Numbered from the stretch's first letter, positions 1 to 10,282 are shown. The stretch is 17,613 nt of DNA from Irineochytrium annulatum (GCA_027600665.1 JADGJL010000581.1:1-17613), one strand, 5' to 3'. Notes: generated from the sequence alone by a model not told the origin. Numbers and translations are program-made.

Positions 1-981
1 GGGAGGTACTTGGTGAGAGTGGTGTGGCGCGGAGAGGTGGACAGAGGAGAGTAGGAGGACTGGCGCTGTTGTCAGAGCCGAGGGCGCAGGAGCCGGAGCT
101 TCGTTCTTAACGAATGGGCGGTCCGTACCCATCTTCGGGTGCTGCTCACATAGCTGTCCGTCCTCGATCTCGTCTACTCTCGAATTCGCCGCTGACGCAG
201 CCGCCGTGGGCGTCGTGATCATGTTCGCGTGCCCGGCCGTCGCTACTACCGTAAACCCCACAGCAGCACCCGCCATCGATAGCTTTCCATTCCACTCGCC
301 AGCACCAGGCTCCGCACACACCGGAACCCCGTCCACAAATCTAACTTCCATTACCTCCGCCTTCCCGACACCCCGACTTAATCCGGATGCCACACCTCCA
401 GAATCCCTCAAATGCTTCGGCAGCACCGTCCTGCTCCCGACCTCCCAATGCCCGCACCGCCTCATACCCCGCAGCACCGCATCATCCAATTTATCCTTCC
501 ACGTGCCTTCAGTATGCCATCCAACGACCTCATCAATACACCGGCAAACGAACCGCAGCAGTTCGCCCGGCGCCGGTGCGGGCCATCTGCCGGGTTTTGG
601 GCTCACGGGTGGAGGGCTGCAAGCGCTCTCGAGGATCCAGAGCATGACGGCTACGGCGGAAAGGTTGGGGGAGGACGGAATGTAATCCGCAAAGCCGGGG
701 CGGCGCTTGCCGCCTATCGGACGGGGCGCCTCTGGGACGAAGATGCGTGACACGGCCGCGTAGAGGAGGCGGTCCTGGTGGATGCCTTCCGACTGCTGTT
801 GCTGAGGTTCTCGAGCTATGGTCACCACGCTTAGAAGGGACTGGATCTGGCTCATCGCGTGGCGGCGGAGAACGAGCAGTGTCCAGTCGCGCTGTGTGGG
901 CTCCGGATCGCGAAGAGCCAGAGTGTTTGTGGTGGCGTCGTGGTGAGGGATTAGGCGCGGGCCGGCGTTGTTGTGCTGCAT
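1..981 (-). CDS. Hypothetical protein, 3' end beyond the window
   Basis: On the minus strand an uninterrupted frame of 327 codons runs from an ATG at 981 (first residues MQHNNAGPRL) to the first base of the window, so the C-terminus is missing. An in-frame TGA lies eight codons upstream of this ATG, which supports the start unless an intron lies there. I do not recognise the family. The first ~200 residues look like a folded, mildly amphipathic region (for example WTLLVLRRHAM, LLYAAVSRIFVPEAP, ELLRFVCRCIDEVVGWH); the part near the window edge is rich in Ala, Pro and Ser and looks disordered. A CAG at 979-977 is preceded by a CTGAC branch-like sequence and could be a splice acceptor, in which case the true start would be further upstream. 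The opposite strand also carries shorter open frames, so strand assignment rests on the longer unbroken length. Confidence 0.5.
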   Translation of the reverse strand, partial: MQHNNAGPRLIPHHDATTNTLALRDPEPTQRDWTLLVLRRHAMSQIQSLLSVVTIAREPQQQQSEGIHQDRLLYAAVSRIFVPEAPRPIGGKRRPGFADYIPSSPNLSAVAVMLWILESACSPPPVSPKPGRWPAPAPGELLRFVCRCIDEVVGWHTEGTWKDKLDDAVLRGMRRCGHWEVGSRTVLPKHLRDSGGVASGLSRGVGKAEVMEVRFVDGVPVCAEPGAGEWNGKLSMAGAAVGFTVVATAGHANMITTPTAAASAANSRVDEIEDGQLCEQHPKMGTDRPFVKNEAPAPAPSALTTAPVLLLSSVHLSAPHHSHQVPP

Positions 982-1802
982 GCCCGTGGGAAGATCCGCA
1001 GCCGGTCAGGATCGCGTAGGTGCCAGGATCGGATGCGGAAGGGTCGCCTTAGGGTGTCGGGGGAGGGAGATGATGCCGGGACGTGTGGACAGAAGAGCGA
1101 AGGCAAGTGACGGTCGTTTCGAGAGCCTATGTTGAAGGTCGAAGGAACGGAGAAACGACCCGGCCCTCCGAATATGCACGTGTAGCGACGATCGAAGTTC
1201 TCCTCAGATGTTCGGGTCCCGACCCGTAGTCTTGGCAGGTGTCAAGAGAGGCGGATCCGCCAGAGTACTATAGATGTCCATCCCGGTCCGAATAAGTCCG
1301 CCGTGTAAATCCCTTGGCGCGAGTTGGCCATGAGCGCCGTCGCGTCGGCCCAGCCGCCCCGATGCAGGCCTCGTGGCTTCCGCGACCCGGGCGCGCGCCT
1401 CGGAAGCCGGCCGTCACTGCTGGGACGCTCATGGCGGGTGTTGGCTTTGTGAAGGGTTTGGCTGTCAAATTACCACTTGTTGCTGTAGGATAACGAACCG
1501 TTTGTGGTGCCTGCGAAAAAGTGGCCAACGGAGAGGCCGAAATGTTTCTTCGATGGAAGATATACCAGGGATGCGCGATTAAGTAACGATTAAGACACGA
1601 ACTTCTTTTGGACTGAGACAGGAACAAAGGTAACGTTATGAAGAAGCCTGTAGCTGATTAAAAAAAGAGAGGGATAACGAAATAAAATGAGATGAACATG
1701 CAACAGTAAATAAAAAAAGGCGTCCCTCCACGAATTAATAAAGAACCAAAAGTTTTTAAGTTAGCCACGAAAACCGCGTGATACGTTCCGCCATCGTAGC
1801 CC
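982..1802. other. Intergenic region
   Basis: This stretch separates the 3' end of the ZZ/EF-hand gene (stop at 1803) from the start of the leftmost gene (981); both are on the minus strand. About 1640-1790 is AT-rich and is the likely 3' UTR and polyadenylation zone of the ZZ/EF-hand gene. About 1020-1260 is pyrimidine-rich on the minus strand and is the likely promoter and 5' UTR of the leftmost gene. A 119-codon minus-strand frame at 1268-1627 starts with a basic, Ser/Ala-rich stretch resembling a mitochondrial presequence, but nothing recognisable follows and I do not call it a gene. Confidence 0.4.
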
Positions 1803-4800
1803 CTAAAAGACGGATCCCAGCGCCTCGAACCACTGCAGGTACGAATGGTCAGACTCGACCGCCCTCTTAAATTCGTCAAGCGTGATGAAGTTCGGGCTTT
1901 CCGCACCCGCCGCCGCGAAACTATGCAAAATAATCAATTTAAATCTCTCAAGAAGGAATATCGCCAATCATTAACTCACGTCTTTTCCACCATCTCTTCG
2001 ATCGCATCCTGGCTCATCGCCTCAATGACGGGCCAGTGCTGCTCTTCCCCTCCTTCTGCCGCATGCAAAGCCTCCTCAAACAGCCCCATACCGCCTGGGC
2101 TCTGCGCAAGCCCAAGCACGGGGCTCGGCGGCATCGTGATCCCCGCGGACGTCGCGTCCGTGTTGATGCCGTGCATGCCTCTTCCGACGCTGTTGCCTCG
2201 CAAGTTCGTGTTCGAACGCCGGCGCAACTGGTGCTCCTGCAACGCCCTCGTTCCTCGCGTCAGCATGCCGCCGCCACCAGCCGTGGGGTTAGACGACGCC
2301 GTGGACGTAGTACCGACACCGCTTAAGGGTGCTTGAGCGGCGGCTGGCGGGGGGAGTGGGAGCATCGTGTTCCCCGCAAGCGGGGGTAGAGTAGCTAAGG
2401 GAGAAGTGACGGTCGCGTTGCTTGCGCCGTTGGTCGCGCCGCCATTCGGCTGACCCGAGGAAGAGGCTGCGTGGACAAATGGAGTTCCTGCGGAGGGGCC
2501 GGAGGAAGACGAAGCGGTAGCGAAGGACGGACCAAGAAGGATGTTGCCGGAGAGCTCAGTCTCGTTCATGGAAGCTGGCCGTTTGCCCTTCCGCCGTGAA
2601 CCGGCGGACATGACCGCGCCGCTGCCGACACGAGGTCCCGCTGAATTTGAGGATGATGAGGACGCGCCGTGATGGTGTGATGAAGCCGCCGCAGATGATG
2701 ATGACGCTACTGTGGAGTTGATGACGAGTGCGCCAGAGTTGGACGTTGTCGGAACGGACATCGCCGAGGGGTCTTCCTTCGTGCCCTCATCATCGTCGTT
2801 TGGTCCTCCGTTGCCTTGGATCGGCGCAGCAAAGCTCGCCGATACGGGTTTTGACGCTTCGTCGTCGAACGTCTCCATCATACCCTCCTCCATGATTTTA
2901 ACGAAATCGCGCACCAACTCCATCGAGAGGTAGAAATAGGCCTTAAACATCCTATGGAGCTCTTCGCGCGAGATAACACCGTCGCCGTCAATGTCGTACC
3001 CTTGGAACGCATCTATTCAAGGGCAGTCAGTATACTCGGCCCGACTACCGGATGTCAGACAACATACATTTAATCCGCTCATCTAGGCTGCCCTTGCATA
3101 AAATACTCAATCCCTTCACCAGCTCCTGGAAACTAATGAGACGGTCGCCATCCTGGTCGAAGAAGGCGAATATCCGCTCTGTGATAAGGTTTTTCTCCAA
3201 ACCCAGCGGACCGAGGCATTGTTCAAACACCTCCCTCGTGATGCCCCCCATCGCCGTGTCGGTATCTTCAACCGTGGCTAACGATCGGAATTGCTCATAA
3301 AAGGCCTGCAGCTCTACGATGTCGACTAAATTCACTCATTTAGCTGACAAAAACAAAGATATTTAAGGCTAAAACTCACAGTGCGTGATTTTCTGTAGCG
3401 CCGTAAAGTCGATGCTACCGGGGTCAACTTCACTTATGCTCTTCCCTGGGTAGAAAACGTTCAACAAGGCCGACCTCGGGTTCGCGTGTGGCGGGATCGG
3501 GATACGAATTTTGAGGAATACGTGTGTTCTAGGATGAACGTCGGCCGCTTCGCAGGCCTCGCAGAGATCAAAGTCGACGCAATTGGCGCACTTGAATCGA
3601 AAGCCGCGAACAGGGGACGAGCCGCAGTGATTGCAGGTGATCGAACGGTGGACGTAGCCATCTAGCAAATCACAGAAGTTAACAAAATAGCAACGGCCAG
3701 GATACTGAAGCGCATACCCTTTCGCGCTTGATCCTCCGCGATGGAGTACAGGAGAGTCAGAAGGTTCTTGCTCTCCTCCGCAAAGCTATCCATCACCATA
3801 TCCTCGCTATCATCATCCTCATCATCCTCCCCGTCATCATCGTCGTCCTCGTCATCCAGATCGTCGTCGTCGTCGTACATGTCATCGTCATACGAGTCAT
3901 CCTCGTCGTCCTCCCCGCCCCCGTATGCCGCACCCTCACCCATCTTAAACCCGTCGTAATCCTCTCCTTCATCGATCGGAAGCCCAACACCGCCGTTTCT
4001 AACGTCTTGGGGTACCGGGGTCGCCCTCCACCCGCCGTTGCTTGGGCTACCGCCTTCGGGCTCCTCCACCCGGTCCTCCGTCAGCAGGCCCCCGACATCG
4101 TCCACGGCAAGCTCGCTTGGTGCGTCCGTCGAAAACGTCGCGCCGGCCTTCCGCACGACCGGCGTCGACGCCTCCGATGTTGGCGACATCACCACGTCCC
4201 CGTCGTCACCGTTTGCGCGTTCCACTCCCTCACCCTCCTCCGCCCACGAGACGCCTTTGCTGCTGACCCCCTTTCGCGGGACGGGACTGGGAATCACGTT
4301 CGCGTAGCTTGGGGAGTAAGTCGGAGACAATGGAATCGGCGAGGTGGGCATTCCCGGGCTTCCGAGCTCAGCACCATCTATACCGTCCACAGAGGGCGCC
4401 GCAGACGTAAAATCGTCCGTTGATGATCCACCATCAACCGCCTCCATCGAGAACTCATCCATACCCTTTCCAAAACTCCGAGCTTCCGGGGACAACATGT
4501 CACCTTCAGACACGTCGGACTCGACTAAGGGCATTAAATGTGTCAATGGTGCCAATGGCGTGATAGGGGTAACCGGGGTGGGAGGCACTGCGGTCTCCAT
4601 CCCTTGCTGTTTCCCCCGTTAGCATTGGCAATGAGTGATCACAACAAATCTACTCACGTAATCATCAACGTCCAAATTTAGGTTCCCATCGACCTCACTC
4701 CCTTGCGAGTTACCTCTCCGGTTTGTCCGCAACCTCCGTGACGCGTCTTCCCCGTCACCTGGCGTTCCGTTCGCGATGTGAGTCGACTGCCTTTGCACCC

Positions 4801-5764
4801 TCCGCTGGGCCCTTGCCTCCCGCTCTCTCTGCATCAGCTCCATGTGCAACTCCGTCTGTCTTCTTCTCCTCTCTGCTGCCTGACGCCGCCGCCGCCGACT
4901 ATTCGCCGAACCCCCGCGCCGCGGCGTAGACGACAACTCATCATCGTCGTCCGTGTTTCCAAGTCCGTTACCGGAGTTCGCCGATTGCGATGACGGCGGC
5001 CGACCCCCGATTGCCCCATATGACGGTAGCCCTCCACCTGATGCCGAAAGCGGCGTCGGGTTCTCCGCCCGCCTGCCAAGCCCATCATCTTCATCCCTTT
5101 CAACATCAACCTGCCCGGGTAGCAACGGTTCCATCGAGGACGACGAGGGCCTCGACCGCCGCGCGCCGGCCGAGTTTGGCCTCCCCGACGACCGCCGTCT
5201 GCCAGGGCCAGTCCCGTCATCATGCGACCGCCGCCGCGGCCCCGACCCGTCCGTCGGGCTTGTACCGGTGTTAGGCGTCCCCATCCCCGCGGCGGCTACA
5301 GCGCCGATGGCGTTCATGGCCCAGGAGAAGAAGCCCGACGACATGGCCGGATCCTCCTCGTCGCCCAGCGCGACTCCACCGCCGGTATCCCCAAGGCTCG
5401 TGACGCCCCTTCTCCGCCTCCGGCCGCCCTTGGTCGATCTCACCGCGGGCCTGGGCCCGAGCCCGTACGGGGTCCAGAAGTGGATAAAGAGGAAACCGCA
5501 CGCGACGCCCGCGGCTAGGTACGCCAGCGATCTGACGGTGGTGACCAGGATGGATGAGGTTGTCGAGGATGCGGACGAGGAGGACAGGGCGGCGTTCGGT
5601 GACGGGGAGTGGGCAATGATGGAGGCAGCAGCGTGGGCGGAATCGCGACGGCCGACGACTGCAGCCTGGGCGGCAGCGCTCGCGACAGCGGACGCGAGAG
5701 CTGGGGTGGATGCGGCCGGGTCGGCCGAGGACGGCGAGACCCCGAGGAGTGATGGGGACGGCAT
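1803..5764 (-). CDS. Membrane-anchored ZZ zinc-finger / EF-hand calcium-binding protein
   Basis: My model is complement(join(1803..1920, 1980..3012, 3068..3325, 3380..3661, 3718..4606, 4658..5764)), giving 1228 residues. The five introns are 51-59 nt; the first has a perfect TGCTAAC branch site. The upstream codon at 5809 is GTG, so the first ATG (5764) is used. Features in order: Ala/Ser-rich N-terminus; one hydrophobic segment (about residues 72-97) followed by RRRRR-type basic residues; long disordered regions; an Asp/Glu run (about 598-638); a ZZ finger (C675, C678, C690, C693, C699, C702, H708, H712); and two canonical EF-hand loops, DQDGDRLISFQE (816-827) and DIDGDGVISREE (852-863). An insertion of about 280 residues follows, then a C-terminal EF-like helix pair ending LQWFEALGSVF. 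Known family behaviour: the EF-hands bind Ca2+ and the ZZ finger binds zinc and protein partners. Inferred: a calcium sensor tethered to a membrane; the target is unknown. Confidence 0.85.
3785..3925 (-). repeat. Low-complexity acidic tract inside the ZZ/EF-hand gene
   Basis: The plus strand here is a run of imperfect CAT/CGT/CCT triplets (tcatcctcatcatcctcc and similar). Read on the minus strand it encodes a nearly uninterrupted Asp/Glu stretch of about 40 residues just upstream of the ZZ finger. Such triplet-rich tracts are prone to length variation. The tract stays in frame and has no stop, so it is part of the protein. Confidence 0.7.
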
Positions 5765-5814
5765 CAGCGATGCTTGATGATCGTGGCCCGTCTGATTTTT
5801 GAACGGCACTACTT
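5765..5814. promoter_or_regulatory. 50-bp divergent promoter / 5' UTR space
   Basis: Only 50 bp separate the ATG of the minus-strand ZZ/EF-hand gene (5764) from the ATG of the plus-strand RUN gene (5815). Both transcripts must therefore start within this gap, or inside the neighbour's coding sequence. I see no TATA box; there is one short AT-rich run (gattttt at 5793-5799). Assignment as a promoter is by position only. Confidence 0.5.
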
Positions 5815-7139
5815 ATGTCCACAACGACGCTCCTCGCACGGTGCGAGGTGGCCGCGGCCGGCCTGATGCGGCTAGGAGAGGAGGTCGACGAGCGCGACGA
5901 GGCCCTCCAGCGGTTTCTGGCCGCCATGACGGACGTGCTGGAACACAGGCTCCGGCAGCCGGCGTCGATTGCCTTCTCTCTCTTCAACATGAGCCGCGGC
6001 TCCTGGGACTTCGTGAACGAGACGCTGAGCAAGAATCGGTCGGCGGATGTGCAGTCGCTGCTGGCCAACGTCACGGGTAGCGTACCGGCGAAAGCAGGGA
6101 ATGTGGCCCTGCTGCAGCAATTCTTTAAATTCACGCTGATGCAGGGATCCCTCGCGAAGTGGGTGCGTCCTGGTCGTTCATGTTGCGGGTTACGAGTGCA
6201 TGCTGTCTGATCAAGTCTTATTATGTTTGAATAGATGGAGGTGTTAATCAGGGACAAGGCGGCTTTAGGGACCTACTACGAACCTCATGCCTTCCTCCGG
6301 AATACGGAAGATGCCTCAGCCTTACTCCTCTGCCTCACCAACACTGTCTCGACGCGGGAATTTCATCTTTTTCTGAAGCAATCGAGCCAGAACGCCGCTG
6401 CCGCGGCCGCCACCGCGATCCAAGGGTCCGCCACTGCCGCTGCGACCGCCGCATCGAATTTTGCCACCGGGGCCCTGGGCTTGGGATTCCAAACAGTCGC
6501 TGCTGCGCGGGGAAATCTCGAAATACTGCATAAAGCCGCCGTGTCAAGCCTGCCGGCGCATGTGGAGGTGCAGGGGTTCAAAATCCCGATAGCACCGACG
6601 GCGGGTGTGGGTAGTGGGAACAGTCCGGGGGTTGTAGCTGGGGTAGTAAAGAAGGAGGCGGGGGGTGAGGCGCCTTCGAAGATCGCTCAGAAGGAAGGCG
6701 AGATGGAAGCTACGGCTGGTGAGGCGACTAAGGCTGAGGGCGGGGAGGATGGTGCGGCTGAGTCGCCGAGCGAGCTTGAGGTAATTAAGAAGCAGCTAGA
6801 AGAAGGTGGGTTTGCCTTGTTTGTACTCTATCGCAGTGTCGGGGGGCTCATACGGCAATCGCAGAGAAGAAGATGAGGCTTGCGCTGCAGGTTGAGATGG
6901 TCAGCGTCAACCACCGGAGAGACATCGAAGTCAGCACGCTTAAGGGGAAGCTGCTTAAAGCCGAGAAGGCCCTTGCTGATATGAAACTGGCTCACGAGGT
7001 TGTGGAAATATATGCCAACAAAGTGCTAAAGTTACGTTTAGAAATTAAACCAAGAACTTCAAATTCTTCGTCTCACCGAAGCGCAGCTTTAGGCGACAAG
7101 AAATTCCATCGAGTTCAACCCCCTCGGATAGCTACATAG
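5815..7139 (+). CDS. RUN-domain protein with C-terminal coiled coil
   Basis: My model is join(5815..6162, 6235..6805, 6865..7139), 397 residues, with introns of 72 and 59 nt (GTGCGT..ATAG and GTGGGT..GCAG). Residues 1 to about 165 fit a RUN domain: a helical bundle ending in LAKWMEVLIRDKAALGTYYE and PHAFLRNTEDASALLLCL, the region where RUN domains carry their conserved YEP..LR....A..LL.L pattern. The first intron splits this motif and splicing restores it, which supports the model. After an Ala-rich linker (about 168-200) and a Lys/Glu/Gly-rich disordered region comes a coiled coil (about 295-370). Known family: RUN domains act with Rab/Rap-type small GTPases in vesicle traffic and cytoskeletal functions, usually in the cytosol or on membranes; this specific role is inferred. 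The last ~35 codons are markedly AT-rich, so the exact 3' end is less certain. Confidence 0.75.
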
Positions 7140-7464
7140 GATACCAGCAGAATGATAATGGAGATAATCACTTTTGCTGGGTGCCAACAGTTAGCCGAAG
7201 CAGCGTTTTGATGGCCACTGGGAGAAGGGAGGGAGAAGGTCTTTAAACTTGTGTCGCAGTTTTGCTATGGTCTTTCAGGAGTTCATTGTACTGCAATTGT
7301 CCTGAAGTGTGCTTATTAACATCTTCAATGCGCGAAACAAAGTCGCGTAATACATATGCTGTTGCAAAACGCGAAGTTAATGCCCACTTGGACATAATGG
7401 ATATGATAAGCAGGCAACAAAAAAAATAATTACTGGACGCAGGAATTGTCCGATATTATATCAC
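7140..7464. other. Intergenic space between convergent gene ends
   Basis: The RUN gene ends at 7139 on the plus strand and the Cys-rich gene ends at 7465 on the minus strand, so this stretch holds two 3' UTRs. It is AT-rich compared with the flanking genes and includes an A-run near 7420-7428. I see no gene, RNA or repeat in it. Confidence 0.5.
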
Positions 7465-9878
7465 CTAGATGGGCTTCAACGAGTCCGGCCACGAGATCAC
7501 ATACTTCCCATGATCCACCGACAGGTTGTCTGAGAACATGTCATCCCACATCCTCTTCTCATAAAGCGTCATCTCCCCCTCCTCCTTATTTAACCCCTCC
7601 TTCACCACATACTCCCCGATTTCTATTAGTTGCAACCCTTTAACAAGCTTCATGAACGCCTTCCCCGTCGTATTCAGCCTCAGCCTCAACCAAGTCCACA
7701 CATGCTTCGGCTCCAGCTCCCTCGGTACCGTCGCTACGTCCTCCGCGATGGCCTGCATGACGGCCCAGCAGAAATGCGGCAGCATCGAGCTCTTGCTCAG
7801 CTGCACCTTGGCGTGGTGCGCTACCTCCCCCGCGCATACGACGCGAGCCTGCATGTCCCACTGCATGCACATAAACCCCGACATCGCGTATCGCTCCTCC
7901 CCTGGCGTGACGCCCTTACCCGCCTCCCCGCCTTCCCCGTTAGCCCCGACGGGAATGAAGCCGACGCACATGTACCGCCTAATCTCTCCATCGATATTCT
8001 CGATGTCCGGGCGAAATCGGCCGCGGATAAAGGTCTCGATGTTCTTCCAGACCCGACCTTGGCGCGCAACGACGCGTTCCCAGGTGTAAAGAGCGCGAGA
8101 GTCGCGCATGTAGGTGGCCTCAGCCATAAGGGAGAGCCAGCAGTGGTGAAAGGCCTGGGTGGCGTCCTTGACGATTGCGTCGATGGCCTGCGGGGTAGGG
8201 AGGTTTGTGTAAGGGACGTGGGACATGGGGTTGGACTTGTAAAGGGCGTAAGGGAGTGTAGGAGGGATTTTCTGGTCGACTACGCCGGGTTGATGCACGG
8301 GAAGGCTGTAACAAAGATGAGCAAGAATTAATAAAGTTTGCCCATACCGATAAGTCACGTATCGAAATTTCTCTGGCTTTCCGAGCCGCTTGTGGGAAAG
8401 TAAACACGTCTTGCGACCGGGTGTAAACATCTCCTTTGGCCGCCACTTGCCGCTGCCTAATAGCATGGAGTTTAACTCACGAAAGTTCGGAGAGGGAATA
8501 ATCTGCTCACCGCCTCCACAGTTCGAACAAAGTTCTAGCGTATAAAAAGAGACGTCCGTCAACAAAATCGTAGACAAAAACTCCACTTACGGAACTCCGA
8601 GAAACACTTTGCGCAAATGACGTCGATAGCAAGATCATTCCTAATCTCTTCCTTCAAATTCCCCTCATCTGTCTTAATCGTCCCAACCCCCAATCTCACC
8701 GTGCAAAGCCTGCACTCGACCTCCATCACATCATCCCCCAATATCGCCGCGACCTTCCGATGCTCGCTCGTCTCAAACTCCTCCAAGATCGCCCCCGTCC
8801 CCTTCTTCCTCTTCTTCCCCAGCACCTTCGCGGCCCCGTTGTTCAACCCACAGCAAGGCAAGCACAAGCTGGCGATCGACAACGCGCCGTCACCCGCCAC
8901 GACGCCCGTGATAAACACCGTCGCGATGTTCTTCTGGCACTGCTTGCACACACACGACAACTCCGTCACGGCCTTCTTCCTCCTGCCGCCCACACCGGCC
9001 GCGATGGACGCTGACGACGAACCCGCATTCGCCTTCTTCTTCGCCGCGGGCTTCACGGGCTCGTCCTCATCTTCTTCCTCCTCCTCCTCATCCTCTTCAG
9101 CCCTCGACGCCCTCTCGGCACTCCCGACGGGTCCAGCATGCCCACCGATACCGCCGCCCGTCGTCAACGAGTCACCCGCGAGCGCCGCAAACAAATCATC
9201 CTCGTTCATTGAGTCCATGAAAAACTTAGCGTTCAGCGCCGTCTCGAGCGCTCCGAAATGCGGGTTGCCGCTCGCCGACGACGGCGGCGGCATAGGGAGG
9301 CTCATGTTCATGAGCTGCGTGAAGGAATCCATGCTGATATCTGGCGACGCGGAGGCCGGGGGCTGCTCGCGACGTTCGGGGGGAGGCACGGGATGCGAGA
9401 GCTGGTTATATGCGGGCTGCAGAGGTTGTCCATGCACGGGCATGCTGAAGTCAGGGGATGCGAATGGTGATGGCACGGTTGGCTGCGGGGCCGTGTTGAA
9501 GAAGTGGGCCGCATGCGATTGTCGGAGATGCGGGGAGTGGGAGAGGGAAAGCCCCGCCATGTAGTCGGAGCCGGCCTCTGAGGTGGCTGTTGACATGGCA
9601 GGTGTCATAGCGTGCACCTGTTGCTGCTGTTGCTGGGGCGAGTTCGCGGCACCACCAGCCAGGCTAAACAGAGCGATCTTGGCCTCAACGGTCTCCTTCA
9701 ATAATACCAGCAATTAAAATGGCTAATATGGTTGAAAGTACGCCATAAAATCTTACCTTCTCCAACTGGATGATCCGCCGCTTCTCTCGCATGATCTGGA
9801 GGAAGTTAGTCAGAACAGACTTCCAGCGACTGGCCAGACCTCAAGCTCCAGCTGAAGCTCTGCCTGGCGGGATGACAT
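7465..9878 (-). CDS. Cys-rich, probably nuclear protein of unknown function with N-terminal coiled coil
   Basis: My model is complement(join(7465..8305, 8348..8534, 8591..9695, 9757..9795, 9840..9878)), 736 residues, with introns of 42, 56, 61 and 44 nt. The start ATG (9878) has A at -3. The two first exons are only 39 nt each and, with the start of exon 3, encode one helix (MSSRQAELQLELE, IMREKRRIIQLEK, ETVEAKIALF) like a short coiled coil or leucine-zipper half. Then come a Gln run, a Pro/Ser/Met-rich region, an acidic run (EEDEEEEEEDEDE) next to basic KPAAKKK, and a domain with repeated CxxC pairs (CVCKQC, CLPCC, CRLC, CAKC, CSNC). This leads into GKWRPKEMF and GRKTCLLSH. The ~280-residue C-terminal part is folded-looking and unassigned. 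The Cys pairs probably bind zinc. The layout suggests a nuclear regulatory protein; I recall similar GKWRP-containing fungal proteins without assigned function, but could not check. The 44-nt intron has a weak donor (GTCTGG). Confidence 0.75.
8457..8480 (-). other. Candidate 24-nt intron inside exon 4 of the Cys-rich gene
   Basis: Within the open frame of the Cys-rich gene the minus strand reads GTGAGTTAAACTCC..ATTAG across 24 nt, beginning with a perfect donor (GTGAGT) and ending with TTAG. It is in frame and has no stop, so both retention and removal keep the protein intact; removal changes NFRELNSMLLGSGKWRP to NFRSGKWRP. At 24 nt it is shorter than normal spliceosomal introns and has no clear branch site. 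In the CDS model it is kept as coding. Confidence 0.25.
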
Positions 9879-10282
9879 TTTGGAGAAGCCGTCGTCGTCG
9901 GTCCCTTGTCCGGGCGGGGTTCGGGCGGGAGTCAGGTGGCCGGGAAGCGTGGCGCTGATGACGAAGGGGCCGAATTGACGATGACAAGCCCCTGAGCAAG
10001 AGGGTTTTTCCACTGTCAAGCGCCGAACGCGTCGGGTACCGCGTCTTGACACGGTGATCCCCCTCGAGGTGTTGAGGAAGCAAGGTCGTGTGGCGCCAGC
10101 GTGCGTTATTGCAATGCTTATCAATATGCTGTGATAGTCAACATCGATGTTCATATCGGGTTAAGTACCAGGCGTAGGGCGCAGGAGTTATATTTCAAGA
10201 TCCGTTTATTAGTATCGTAGCAAGCAAAAATAGAGGAGGCAGTCTGCAATCAAATCTACTGGTATCAACAACAGCCTTGCCC
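9879..10282. other. Intergenic region upstream of the Cys-rich gene
   Basis: This region lies between the start of the Cys-rich gene (9878) and the stop of CCDC47 (10283), both on the minus strand. It should hold the promoter and 5' UTR of the former and the 3' UTR of the latter (AT-rich 10160-10260). The frame of the Cys-rich gene stays open upstream to an ATG at 10154, adding up to 92 residues, but that segment is Arg/Pro/Thr-rich with no domain-like pattern, so I treat it as untranslated. Confidence 0.4.

Noticed and set aside
206..1019. Plus-strand frames of 86-159 codons in the first kilobase
   Set aside because: They lie opposite a single unbroken 327-codon minus-strand frame and their sequences look like low-complexity shadow translations.
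1268..1627. 119-codon minus-strand frame with a presequence-like N-terminus
   Set aside because: No conserved-looking continuation, high Arg/Ser content, and it sits between a 3' UTR and a promoter; could be an unplaced first exon but I cannot support it.
3728..5777. Long plus-strand frames (231 and 274 codons) opposite the ZZ/EF-hand gene
   Set aside because: Antisense shadows of GC-rich, low-complexity coding sequence; the minus strand has consistent exons and recognisable domains.
5765..5809. Fifteen-codon N-terminal extension of the ZZ/EF-hand protein from 5809
   Set aside because: The codon at 5809 is GTG, not ATG; the first in-frame ATG is 5764.
8617..9564. 315-codon plus-strand frame opposite the Cys-rich gene
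   Set aside because: Its Ser and Pro runs mirror the acidic and Gln-rich tracts of the minus-strand exon, which carries ordered CxxC pairs.
9879..10154. 92-residue upstream extension of the Cys-rich protein from an ATG at 10154
   Set aside because: Open frame, but the content is Arg/Pro/Thr-rich and unstructured, and the ATG at 9878 has a better start context and begins directly at the coiled coil.
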